Assembly (NCBI GenBank): GCA_013391385.1
Contig: JACBFI010000025.1
Coordinates: 1-49,712 of the forward strand
Direction of reading: 5' to 3'
Source: Sediminibacterium sp. Gen4
GTDB taxonomy: Bacteria > Bacteroidota > Bacteroidia > Chitinophagales > Chitinophagaceae
Length of the DNA: 49,712 nucleotides
Shown: positions 6,797 through 14,257 of the stretch, piece after piece
How the letters are laid out: each line of letters starts with the position of its first letter
Position numbering within the stretch: the stretch's first letter is position 1
The notes under the pieces: model-generated
What the model was told of the DNA's origin: nothing
The model's database searches: none
Seen by the model: only the letters and a program-made list of their open reading frames with translations
Made by a program: the position numbers and the translations under genes

Positions 6797-9007
6797 ATGA
6801 AAAAGGTAATCAATATAAACTTTCAGGGCAGGGTAATTCCCATTGAGGAGTCTGCTTATGACATGCTGAAGCAGTATGTAGAAAGTTTGCGCAAATTCTT
6901 TGCCAACGAGGAGGGTCGTGATGAGATCATCAATGATATTGAAGGTCGTATAGCCGAACTGTTTGGCGATAGCCTGAAAAAAGGTGCTACCTGCATTACC
7001 GATGATACCGTAAACGAAATCATCAAAAGCATGGGTAGACCTGAAGACTTTGAAGGCGAAGAAGGAAATGTACACGCTCAATTGGGCGGTGAAGGTGGAC
7101 AGTCTGCCAATAGCGGTAGCACTGCTTCTACTGAAGCTTCTCCCAGAGGTAGATTGTATCGCGATGACAATGAAAAAATATTAGGTGGTGTCTGCGGTGG
7201 CTTGGCTAACTACCTCCGCATTGATCCAACCATTGTACGTCTGGTATTTGCACTCATTACTTTTATGGGTGGCTCAGGTATCTTGTTGTACATCTTATTA
7301 TGGATCATTCTTCCGTCAAAGCCTTTAGACAATATCGTTTCTACCAAACGTTTGTACCGTAATCCGGAAGAAAAAGTAATTGCTGGTGTAGCCAGTGGTA
7401 TTGCTTCTTATTTTGATATCGCTGTTTGGGTTCCAAGATTAATCTTTGCTTTCCCATTGGTAATCGGTATCATCAGCTCAATTTTCAGAGGTGTATTCTG
7501 GATGGATGATGACTTCTTCCCCGGTATCGTATTCGGCTCATTCGGTGGAACCTTATTTGTAGTGTACGCTGTATTGTGGGCGGTGATTCCGGAAGCCAAA
7601 AGTGCTTCAGAAAAATTGGAAATGCGTGGTGAGAAAGTAGATCTTAACACTATTAAGAATACGATTCAAGAAGATTTGGAAGGATTTAAAAGTCGCGCTG
7701 AAAAATGGGGCGGCGAATTCAAAGATAAAGCAACCCAGTTCGGACAAGAATTTGGTCAGACTGTTGGACAAAAAAGTCAGCAGTTTAATGCAGAAACAGG
7801 ATCAGCACTGAAAAGAGGTGGTAGAAGATTGGGTGGTATCATTGCCATCTTATTCAAAGCATTCTTTTTATTCATCGCAGGTATATTGGCTTTTGCTTTA
7901 CTAGTTACTGTTTTAGCCTTGATGTTTGCCGGTGTGGGTGTATTCCCATTGAAGAATTTCTTCTTGGAAGGTTTTGGACAAAACTTCCTGGCATGGGCAA
8001 CACTCTTATTATTCCTGGGTGTTCCGGTAGTTGCATTCATTACATGGTTGATTCGTCGAATCATGGGTGTAAAATCAGGTAGCCGTTATCTCGGATTCAC
8101 TTTCGGTGGTTTATGGTTCATTGGTTTGATCTGCGGTGGTATCCTCGTGTATTCTATCGCTACCAATTTCGATGCAAGAGCGAGAGAAAAACAAGACTTC
8201 ACCATTCAACAACCTACAACCAGTAAACTCATCATCAAAGTGCCTGATACCAAAGTGAAAGTATATGGTCGTTGGTTTAAAATGGATGGTATTGTAAGCA
8301 TGAATGATGATAGTCTGTTCTTGAACAATGTAAGAGTACGTATTGTAAAAAGTCAGGACTCTGCTTATCATATCTCTGCTTTCAAATACAGCAGTGGTAA
8401 GGATGAAGGAACTGCCTTAAGCAATATCAGAGAGATTTCATATGGTATCAATCAATCTGACAGTACCATTTGGTTGGATCGTGGATTCTCATTGAAAAAA
8501 GGAACTCGTTTCCGTAACCAAGGGGTACAGGTAACTGTACAGGTGCCTGTAGGAAAGAGAATCTTGATCGACAGAAATGTTTCCAGAAGATTGAATTGGT
8601 TTAGCTTGGGTTCTAACCACGATTGGGATTGGGAAGAAGAGTGGAACAACGATTATGAAAGCTGGAGCTCTGATGTAGAATATATCATGACACCGGGTGG
8701 ATTGGAAAGAGTGAATAAAGAAGAGTACCGTGATAGAGATAGAACTTCTGATGTAGACAATAAATCAAAAACTATCGAACAGTACAAGAAGAGCAAAGAA
8801 GAACTGCAGAAAGAATATGAGCGTAAGCAAAAAGAGGCAGAAGAGCTAAAAAAAGAATTAGAAAAACCTATTGATACCACACGCTATCGTTACAAAAAAG
8901 AAACAGTACAAAATAGTACTGAAGTAAAAGAAGTAACAGATAACAAGTCAGAACAGCTACTGCCCATCGAGGCATCTCGCTTACTGATGATGCAAATGGT
9001 ATACTAA
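6797..9007 (+). CDS. Double PspC-domain membrane protein
   Basis: A 736-aa membrane protein. An N-terminal soluble helical domain (residues 1-90) with a 'FEGEEG' end precedes two PspC domains, about 117-175 (RLYRDDNEKILGGVCGGLANY) and 185-265 (RLYRNPEEKVIAGVASGIASY). After a charged amphipathic stretch (270-335) come several membrane helices to about 450. A likely extracytoplasmic beta-rich domain follows (about 465-600), and then a Lys/Glu-rich coiled coil (about 645-690). By family this belongs to the envelope-stress (phage-shock) theme. It sits directly downstream of padR, 20 bases apart, and should be repressed by it. Confidence 0.9.
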   Translation: MKKVININFQGRVIPIEESAYDMLKQYVESLRKFFANEEGRDEIINDIEGRIAELFGDSLKKGATCITDDTVNEIIKSMGRPEDFEGEEGNVHAQLGGEGGQSANSGSTASTEASPRGRLYRDDNEKILGGVCGGLANYLRIDPTIVRLVFALITFMGGSGILLYILLWIILPSKPLDNIVSTKRLYRNPEEKVIAGVASGIASYFDIAVWVPRLIFAFPLVIGIISSIFRGVFWMDDDFFPGIVFGSFGGTLFVVYAVLWAVIPEAKSASEKLEMRGEKVDLNTIKNTIQEDLEGFKSRAEKWGGEFKDKATQFGQEFGQTVGQKSQQFNAETGSALKRGGRRLGGIIAILFKAFFLFIAGILAFALLVTVLALMFAGVGVFPLKNFFLEGFGQNFLAWATLLLFLGVPVVAFITWLIRRIMGVKSGSRYLGFTFGGLWFIGLICGGILVYSIATNFDARAREKQDFTIQQPTTSKLIIKVPDTKVKVYGRWFKMDGIVSMNDDSLFLNNVRVRIVKSQDSAYHISAFKYSSGKDEGTALSNIREISYGINQSDSTIWLDRGFSLKKGTRFRNQGVQVTVQVPVGKRILIDRNVSRRLNWFSLGSNHDWDWEEEWNNDYESWSSDVEYIMTPGGLERVNKEEYRDRDRTSDVDNKSKTIEQYKKSKEELQKEYERKQKEAEELKKELEKPIDTTRYRYKKETVQNSTEVKEVTDNKSEQLLPIEASRLLMMQMVY

Positions 9008-9029
9008 AGACGGTTGAAGTTGGGAAAAT

Positions 9030-9063
9030 AAGAACCTCGTCTTGTTCTCATGATGAGGTTCTT
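9030..9063 (+). terminator. Hairpin after the PspC gene
   Basis: Perfect 9-bp arms, AAGAACCTC (9030-9038) and GAGGTTCTT (9055-9063), with a 16-base loop. No long T-tract follows, so it may attenuate rather than stop transcription into the lipoprotein gene 42 bases on. Confidence 0.5.
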
Positions 9064-9104
9064 CCCTTCTCTTAAAAATCCGCTTAACCCTTAAAACTTC
9101 CGGC

Positions 9105-9500
9105 ATGAAAATGAAATATGTAGTAGCTATCTGCCTTTTTATCATGTTGCTTTCCGGCTGTATCCGTTATGAAACAGACAGGGTAAGACATGGCAGGATC
9201 TCTGTTACGGTGAAAGAATCAGATCACCAATTGAGAATCGATGCAAAATTCAAACGCTCTCAAACATATCAAGTTGCTCGTATCATCAAAGAAGAACTGG
9301 ATCATAATACTTCTGATGAAAAGCTTCATACTGCCACATTTACTATTCGTGACGACGATAAATTATTCGTAAGACTTCGAAAAGGTCGTCTTAAAATTCG
9401 ATTGGATAAGGATGAAAATGATGAAGTTACTTATAATCGTGTAAGACGACTGGCAGATCAGATCAAGATCGTCATTACTTCAGAACAGGCTCAGCGCTAA
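9105..9500 (+). CDS. Small lipoprotein of unknown function
   Basis: A 131-aa protein with a short lipoprotein signal, MLLSGC (Cys19), followed by a highly charged mature part rich in Arg, Lys and Asp. The mature part has no cysteine or membrane segment and looks like a small alpha/beta domain. It follows the PspC-domain gene by about 97 bases in the same direction, so it may belong to the PadR-controlled unit. I do not recognise a named family. The lipobox is convincing; the function is unknown. Confidence 0.75.
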   Translation: MKMKYVVAICLFIMLLSGCIRYETDRVRHGRISVTVKESDHQLRIDAKFKRSQTYQVARIIKEELDHNTSDEKLHTATFTIRDDDKLFVRLRKGRLKIRLDKDENDEVTYNRVRRLADQIKIVITSEQAQR

Positions 9501-9611
9501 TTTTCCTACTGCACATAGATGATTTTCCCACTTGCAACCGCAAATTAACCGATGGTTAATGAGGTATGGCATGCTTATGTCATTCATTCAGTCCATCATA
9601 ATATCATCTTT

Positions 9612-10439
9612 ATGAAACGAACGCTTTTGAGGTCCATCTTTGTGATCATACTCCTACTTGCCATTGCTTACCTGATGGCATGGAAGTCGCCCCAATATTA
9701 TATCCCAACAACATCTTACAATACAGCTGACTCCATCCTTCCTTTTGAAAAGTATACGGGTGAACATGAGCGACCCTTTATCATCAAACAAAAAAGAGCA
9801 TTGATCTTTGGTGCCACACATACAAAAGATCCCAATGATCCACAAATACCACAGATGGAGGAGCTGTGGGCAGAGTTTCATCCTACGATTGCATTGGTTG
9901 AAGGTAGATTGGGATTTCTCCTCCCTTTATTCATGAATCCGGTAAAACAATTAGGAGAAGGTGGATGGGTAAAAGCGCTGGCACACAAAGACGGGGTAAA
10001 GATCATGAACTGGGATTTGTCTAAAGAAACATTGGCAGACTCATTACAACAGTATTTTACCAAAGAACAAATTGCATTACAACAAATTCTGAATCCTTAT
10101 TTCGGTAACCTGCGTTTCGGTAAACCGACTTCTCCAGATAATTTTATCAAGGAATACTTGAAGCGGGCATCGTATGTTGGACTTCAAGACAGTATCCGTT
10201 CGGTGGAAGATGTAGATCGTTTATGGAAAAAATATTTCCCTGCCGGACCTGATTGGCGCGATACCTCAGATGAGTACGCTTTACCCGGATATCTTGCGGC
10301 AATCATGACAACTTCCAATGATATTCGTAACAGACAGTTGGTCACCATTGTAAAGGAATTAACACAAAAAGGAGAACGGGTATTCCTGATTTGCGGCTCC
10401 AGTCATGCGTATTGCGTGTCGCCAGCGTTCCGTCAATAG
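9612..10439 (+). CDS. TraB/GumN (TIKI-like) family membrane-anchored protein
   Basis: A 275-aa protein with an N-terminal membrane anchor (residues 6-24) and an extracytoplasmic TraB/PrgY-like domain. The two GxxH motifs that mark this metalloprotease-like superfamily are present: GATH at 67-70 and GSSH at 262-265. Glu97 (LVEGR) matches the conserved glutamate. The start is set at the ATG at 9612, since the upstream frame lacks a signal-like sequence. Family members are candidate metal-dependent peptidases. It stands alone between hairpins at 9030 and 10470. An inverted ATTAACC/GGTTAAT pair at 9544-9560 lies about 50 bases upstream. Confidence 0.82.
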   Translation: MKRTLLRSIFVIILLLAIAYLMAWKSPQYYIPTTSYNTADSILPFEKYTGEHERPFIIKQKRALIFGATHTKDPNDPQIPQMEELWAEFHPTIALVEGRLGFLLPLFMNPVKQLGEGGWVKALAHKDGVKIMNWDLSKETLADSLQQYFTKEQIALQQILNPYFGNLRFGKPTSPDNFIKEYLKRASYVGLQDSIRSVEDVDRLWKKYFPAGPDWRDTSDEYALPGYLAAIMTTSNDIRNRQLVTIVKELTQKGERVFLICGSSHAYCVSPAFRQ

Positions 10440-10469
10440 AAAGAAGAGATTGTTATTCTGAAAAACCAG

Positions 10470-10515
10470 ACAACCCTGTTGCAAAGATTTGATAAAGACT
10501 TTGCAAAAGGGTTGT
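10470..10515 (+). terminator. Long hairpin after the TraB-like gene
   Basis: Arms of 17 bases with a single mismatch: ACAACCCTGTTGCAAAG (10470-10486) and CTTTGCAAAAGGGTTGT (10499-10515), with a 12-base loop. No clean T-tract follows; it is probably a terminator or RNA-stability element. Confidence 0.6.
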
Positions 10516-10589
10516 TCTATAAAGGGACCAAAACAAATGTATTTCCCATCTTCCTTTCTCTTATTTTTGCGGCACGATAAAGTACAGAT

Positions 10590-11675
10590 ATGAAAAATAC
10601 ACCCTTTACAGAAAAACACATCGCGCTCGGCGCTAAAATGGCGGAGTTTGCGGGTTACAATATGCCCATCAGTTATTCAGGTATTAATGATGAGCATGCA
10701 ACCGTTCGTAACAATGCCGGTGTATTTGATGTAAGTCATATGGGTGAATTCATCCTCAAAGGTGATAAGGCACTGGATCTGATTCAGCGTGTTACCTCCA
10801 ATGATGCTTCTAAGCTTACCAATGGAAAAGCGCAGTACAGCTGTTTACCCAATGAACAAGGAGGTATTGTTGATGACTTAATTGTATACTGTATTGAAGA
10901 GAATAAAGTATACATGCTGGTAGTGAATGCATCGAATATTGAAAAAGATTGGAACTGGATCAGCAAGTTCAATACAGAGCATGTAGAGATGCACAATATC
11001 AGTGACAAGACTTGTTTGTTAGCTATTCAAGGTCCGAATGCAACCAAGATATTACAGCCACTGACCGATATGGATATCATGAACCTGAAATACTACACTT
11101 TTGCTAAAGGAAAATTTGCCGGTGTAGACAATGTACTGGTAAGTGCAACAGGTTATACCGGAGCAGGCGGTGTTGAAATTTATTTTGAAGATGTGGATGG
11201 TGCTGCAGATAAAATTTGGGATGCCATTTTTGCTGCGGGTGGTCCACAAGGAATGAAACCTATTGGTTTGGGTGCAAGAGATACCCTTCGTTTGGAAATG
11301 GGATATTGTTTATACGGCAATGATATTGATGATACCACTTCTCCATTGGAGGGAGGTTTGGGTTGGATCACTAAGTTTACCAAAGATTTTACAGCAAGAC
11401 CTATTCTGGAAAAACAAAAAGCAGAAGGTGTAACCCGTAAATTGGTTGGTTTTGAAATGATGGAAAGAGGCATTCCTAGACATGATTATCTGATCAAAGA
11501 TGCCGCAGGAAATACCATCGGAAAAGTAACTTCAGGAACACAAGCACCATCTTTAAATAAAGCAGTAGGATTGGGTTATGTAAATACTGCATTTGCAGCG
11601 GTAGATACCGAAATCTTTATTGAAATCCGTAACACACCGGTGAAAGCGAAAATTGTAAAATTCCCTTTTGCCTAA
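10590..11675 (+). CDS. gcvT: Aminomethyltransferase (glycine cleavage T protein)
   Basis: A 361-aa T protein of the glycine cleavage system, which moves the methylamine carbon from the H protein to tetrahydrofolate. Family signatures include the N-terminal [24 protein letters not shown], the folate-site region [28 protein letters not shown] and '[10 protein letters not shown]'. The full length is present. The genes for P and H proteins are not in this window, so the system is dispersed. A TATTTTTG -7 word lies at 10562-10569, about 20 bases upstream of the ATG, and a strong terminator follows. Confidence 0.97.
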   Translation: MKNTPFTEKHIALGAKMAEFAGYNMPISYSGINDEHATVRNNAGVFDVSHMGEFILKGDKALDLIQRVTSNDASKLTNGKAQYSCLPNEQGGIVDDLIVYCIEENKVYMLVVNASNIEKDWNWISKFNTEHVEMHNISDKTCLLAIQGPNATKILQPLTDMDIMNLKYYTFAKGKFAGVDNVLVSATGYTGAGGVEIYFEDVDGAADKIWDAIFAAGGPQGMKPIGLGARDTLRLEMGYCLYGNDIDDTTSPLEGGLGWITKFTKDFTARPILEKQKAEGVTRKLVGFEMMERGIPRHDYLIKDAAGNTIGKVTSGTQAPSLNKAVGLGYVNTAFAAVDTEIFIEIRNTPVKAKIVKFPFA

Positions 11676-11694
11676 AAATATTTGTTGATGTAAT

Positions 11695-11728
11695 AAAGCC
11701 GTAACAATCTATAGTTACGGCTTTTTTT
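11695..11728 (+). terminator. Intrinsic terminator after gcvT
   Basis: A perfect 11-bp stem, AAAGCCGTAAC (11695-11705) and GTTACGGCTTT (11714-11724), an eight-base loop and a run of seven T from 11722. A textbook Rho-independent terminator. Confidence 0.92.
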
Positions 11729-11784
11729 ATCCGGTTATGGCATCATGATGACAATGATTTTATGATTTGTATGTAGTTTTAAAA

Positions 11785-12180
11785 ATGTTTTCCCCAAAAA
11801 AGACATATGTATTGCTCTGTTTGTTGGTGGGTATTTCTTGTAAACCCAAACAGTATACCGCACCTTCCATGCCGGATATTGGTTCTTTGGGAAATGAAGT
11901 AGGACATGCCATTATTATTCCGTCAGCATTACACGGACTTGCTACTGCAAGTGGTGAGAAATATGATTCTACGCGTTATACCGGCGCACATAAAACTTTA
12001 CCCTTTGGTACAAAGGTATTGGTGACGCACACACTCAATGGGAAAACTGTAACAGTAAAAATCATTGATCGTGGTTTGGCGGGGAGCGGACAAGTAATAG
12101 CGCTGAGTAAAGCGGCTGCCCTAAAATTAGATACAACTAAAGTAATCTCGATGCCTGTTAGAATTCGCTATCAGGAATAG
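11785..12180 (+). CDS. RlpA-like double-psi beta-barrel protein
   Basis: An exported 131-aa protein (counted from the ATG at 11785) with an N-terminal signal ending near LLVGISC, a possible though atypical lipobox. The double-psi beta-barrel core follows: ATASGEKYDS, GAHKTLPFGTKVLV and VKIIDRGLAGSGQVIALSKAAA. Full RlpA proteins carry an earlier GxASYYG strand, which is shortened here. By family it would act on, or bind, peptidoglycan in the envelope. A TTG at 11767 would extend it by six residues but is less likely. Its 3' end overlaps the convergent zinc-ribbon gene by 23 bases. Confidence 0.85.
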   Translation: MFSPKKTYVLLCLLVGISCKPKQYTAPSMPDIGSLGNEVGHAIIIPSALHGLATASGEKYDSTRYTGAHKTLPFGTKVLVTHTLNGKTVTVKIIDRGLAGSGQVIALSKAAALKLDTTKVISMPVRIRYQE

Positions 12181-12562
12181 CCGTTGCTACATCTTTCATG
12201 ATCGAAACTTTACAAATTTGTAATTCCTGTTCCGATACTACATGATACGCATGGTCGTAACAACAATAATAAGTAGTTCCTTCTTTACTGATAGCGGTAT
12301 GTGTAAAATAATTGAAACGAAATCCGCGATGATACAATAATGCTTTCGGAACTTTTTCTGTTCCCTTACTACCCTTTACATACGAAGCCAGAATACGTCT
12401 ATTTTGTAATAATAAGTGATTGACGCTTTTTACAAAGCCTTTTTCATCTATGTACTTCTTATTGTTAAATATGCTTCTGCAATTGTCATCACAAAATTTT
12501 TTATCTATTCTGCCACGTAAAGGATGTCCGCAGGTCAGGCAATGTTTGGTATTGACAGACAT
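12158..12562 (-). CDS. Zinc-ribbon protein of unknown function
   Basis: A protein of about 134 aa with an N-terminal four-cysteine zinc ribbon (CLTCGHPL..., then KKFCDDNCR), a spacing often seen in small treble-clef or ribbon proteins that bind nucleic acid or protein. The remainder is a basic and Tyr-rich domain without recognised motifs, including a YYCCYDHAYH segment. An alternative ATG two codons upstream (12568) is equally possible. Transcription converges on the RlpA-like gene, with a 23-base overlap of coding ends. The function is unknown. Confidence 0.75.
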   Translation of the reverse strand: MSVNTKHCLTCGHPLRGRIDKKFCDDNCRSIFNNKKYIDEKGFVKSVNHLLLQNRRILASYVKGSKGTEKVPKALLYHRGFRFNYFTHTAISKEGTTYYCCYDHAYHVVSEQELQICKVSIMKDVATAIPDSEF

Positions 12563-12824
12563 AAGCATCAGTTTATGTTATGAAAATACCTGCAATTGAG
12601 GAGGATATTCATTTCATGAACAAAAACAGGTATTTGTACAAGCTATGAAACTGTATTTATACCTAAAAACACTTCATAATCGGCATAGACTTTAACTCAT
12701 ACAAAGCGCGTGAAAAATAAGCGATTATAAACGGAAATAAGCGGATACATTCCGGCTACAAGATGCGATCAATCAGATATTCGTTTTGAAATAATACAAA
12801 GCTTTTTTCATAAAAACATCTGAT
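12563..12824. other. Intergenic stretch upstream of ssb
   Basis: About 260 AT-rich bases between the divergently oriented zinc-ribbon gene and ssb. No ORF, RNA gene or strong hairpin is visible. It presumably contains both promoters, but I could not fix a clear TAnnTTTG/-33 pair. Confidence 0.4.
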
Positions 12825-13163
12825 ATGAATATGATCAAAAACAAGGTCCAACTGATCGGTCATTTGGGTCAGACACCTGAAATCAAAAAATTCGAAGGCG
12901 GTAAAAAATTAGCTAGTATGAGTTTGGCTACCAAGGAAAATTATAAAGATGCCAGTGGCGAGAAAGTAACCGATACACAATGGCATCAGGTAGTAGCATG
13001 GGGTAAGATGGCAGACTTTGCTGAAAAATACCTCGTGAAAGGAATTCAAGTAGCGGTGGATGGAAAACTGGTGAATCGGCAGTATGTAGATAAGACAGGT
13101 GTGAAAAGATCTGTCACAGAAATTCATGTACATGAACTACTGATTATTACCCCCAAGAAGTAG
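12825..13163 (+). CDS. ssb: Single-stranded DNA-binding protein, short form
   Basis: A 112-aa OB-fold SSB: NKVQLIGHLGQTPEIKKF, the strand ASMSLATKE, WHQVVAWGKMADFAEKYLVKG and the final strand EIHVHELLIITP. It ends two residues after the OB fold (PKK), so it has neither the flexible linker nor the acidic C-terminal tip that recruits repair and replication partners in the main SSB. This is probably a second, specialised SSB, for example for recombination or DNA uptake, but the sequence does not settle that. It stands as a single gene. Confidence 0.92.
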   Translation: MNMIKNKVQLIGHLGQTPEIKKFEGGKKLASMSLATKENYKDASGEKVTDTQWHQVVAWGKMADFAEKYLVKGIQVAVDGKLVNRQYVDKTGVKRSVTEIHVHELLIITPKK

Positions 13164-13235
13164 TAGCCTTTCTTTCTGAGCGGCCGGCTTTTCTAGGCTG
13201 GCCTTTTCATGCTTCAGCGGCTTTCTGTTTGGGCG

Positions 13236-13243
13236 TATATTTG
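13236..13243 (+). promoter_or_regulatory. -7 element of comB, very close to the start codon
   Basis: TATATTTG is a perfect TAnnTTTG word ending eight bases before the ATG at 13251. Transcription would start at or just before the start codon, giving a very short or no leader. No good -33 word is visible. Confidence 0.5.
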
Positions 13244-13250
13244 CAGTCTT

Positions 13251-13973
13251 ATGAGCATGAAACCGACCTTGTATACCATTCTTTCTCCTCGACTACTGGA
13301 TATATACGATGTATCAGACAGTATTGTTGTGATCATTGATGTTTTTCGTGCTACTTCTACCATTGCTACTGCTTTATACAATGGAGCAAAAAGAGTGATT
13401 CCGGTAGATGCAGTAGATAAATGTATTGCCATTGGAAAAGAAACAGGCGGTATTACAGCCGGTGAAAGAGATGGTAAAGTGATTCCGGGTTTGGCACATG
13501 GTAATTCTCCTGCGGAATATCCCCGCTCCTTTATTGAAGGACAAACACTGGTGCTCACGACTACCAATGGTACCAAATTACTCCATATGGCTTTGAATAG
13601 TGGAGCATCTGAAGTAATAACAGGTTCATTCCCTAATATTTCAGCTGTTTGCGATTATCTCATCGCACAACAAAAGAATGTGATCTTGGGTTGTTCAGCC
13701 TGGAAAGACCGTTTTAATTTGGAAGACGCCATGTTTGCCGGTGCAGTCATTCACAGGGTGCAAGATCATTTCACCATCCACTGCGATAGCAGTCTGATGG
13801 CTTCAGATATGTATGGTCTTCACCAACACGATATGCAACAATTCATTCGCAGAACCACCCACTGGCACAGACTCGCCTCATACGGACTGGAAAAAGACCT
13901 GGAATACTGTGTAACCCCCGATATCGCCAATGTACTGCCTATTTATAGGAATGGGGATTTGGTTTGTGGGTAG
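13251..13973 (+). CDS. comB: 2-phosphosulfolactate phosphatase
   Basis: A 240-aa ComB-family phosphatase converting 2-phospho-3-sulfolactate to sulfolactate. Motifs seen are VVIIDVFRATST, ITAGERDGKVIPG, GNSPAEY, LTTTNGTKLL and GCSAWKDRFNLEDAMFAGA. The ATG at 13251 is preferred because a perfect -7 promoter word sits just upstream, inside the longer frame. In methanogens this step leads to coenzyme M. In Bacteroidota, sulfonated compounds feed sulfonolipids or sulfolactate metabolism, but no partner genes are adjacent. It is a single gene. Confidence 0.93.
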   Translation: MSMKPTLYTILSPRLLDIYDVSDSIVVIIDVFRATSTIATALYNGAKRVIPVDAVDKCIAIGKETGGITAGERDGKVIPGLAHGNSPAEYPRSFIEGQTLVLTTTNGTKLLHMALNSGASEVITGSFPNISAVCDYLIAQQKNVILGCSAWKDRFNLEDAMFAGAVIHRVQDHFTIHCDSSLMASDMYGLHQHDMQQFIRRTTHWHRLASYGLEKDLEYCVTPDIANVLPIYRNGDLVCG

Positions 13974-14257
13974 CAGATGGCTTATGGGTCATGGCTTATA
14001 GCTTGTAGATCATAATAGATGGTATTTTATGCTGAATCCTTTCTTACAATTTGCTATGAACCATTAGCTATAGACTATTGTCCAACCTTAACAAACATTT
14101 CATCCACATTCCTCCCATTTCTTTTCTTTTACTGGATTGCTTTCCTTTACTTTTGCAAATTGCCCTTTTCGGAGCGGCATTTATTGCTAAACAGGTACAC
14201 AGAATGTAGTTATGCCTAATGCAGCTCTTCTGTTTACACTAATTGTTGATTGATTGT
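13974..14257. repeat. Intergenic degenerate 'ctatgaacc/cttatggac' repeat words
   Basis: The gap before the SNF2 gene contains wordy low-complexity sequence, such as cttatgggtcatggctta, tagcttgtagatcata and gctatgaaccattagctata, resembling sequence at 33950-33993 (cttatagttcatagcttatggacca, in part). I read both as copies of a dispersed degenerate intergenic repeat. A 66-codon frame at 14019-14219 crosses it, but I do not consider it a gene. Confidence 0.5.

Noticed and set aside
14019-14219. 66-codon frame before the SNF2 gene
   Set aside because: It runs through degenerate intergenic repeat words, has no known motif and no promoter word; the protein is composed of low-complexity repeats in translation.
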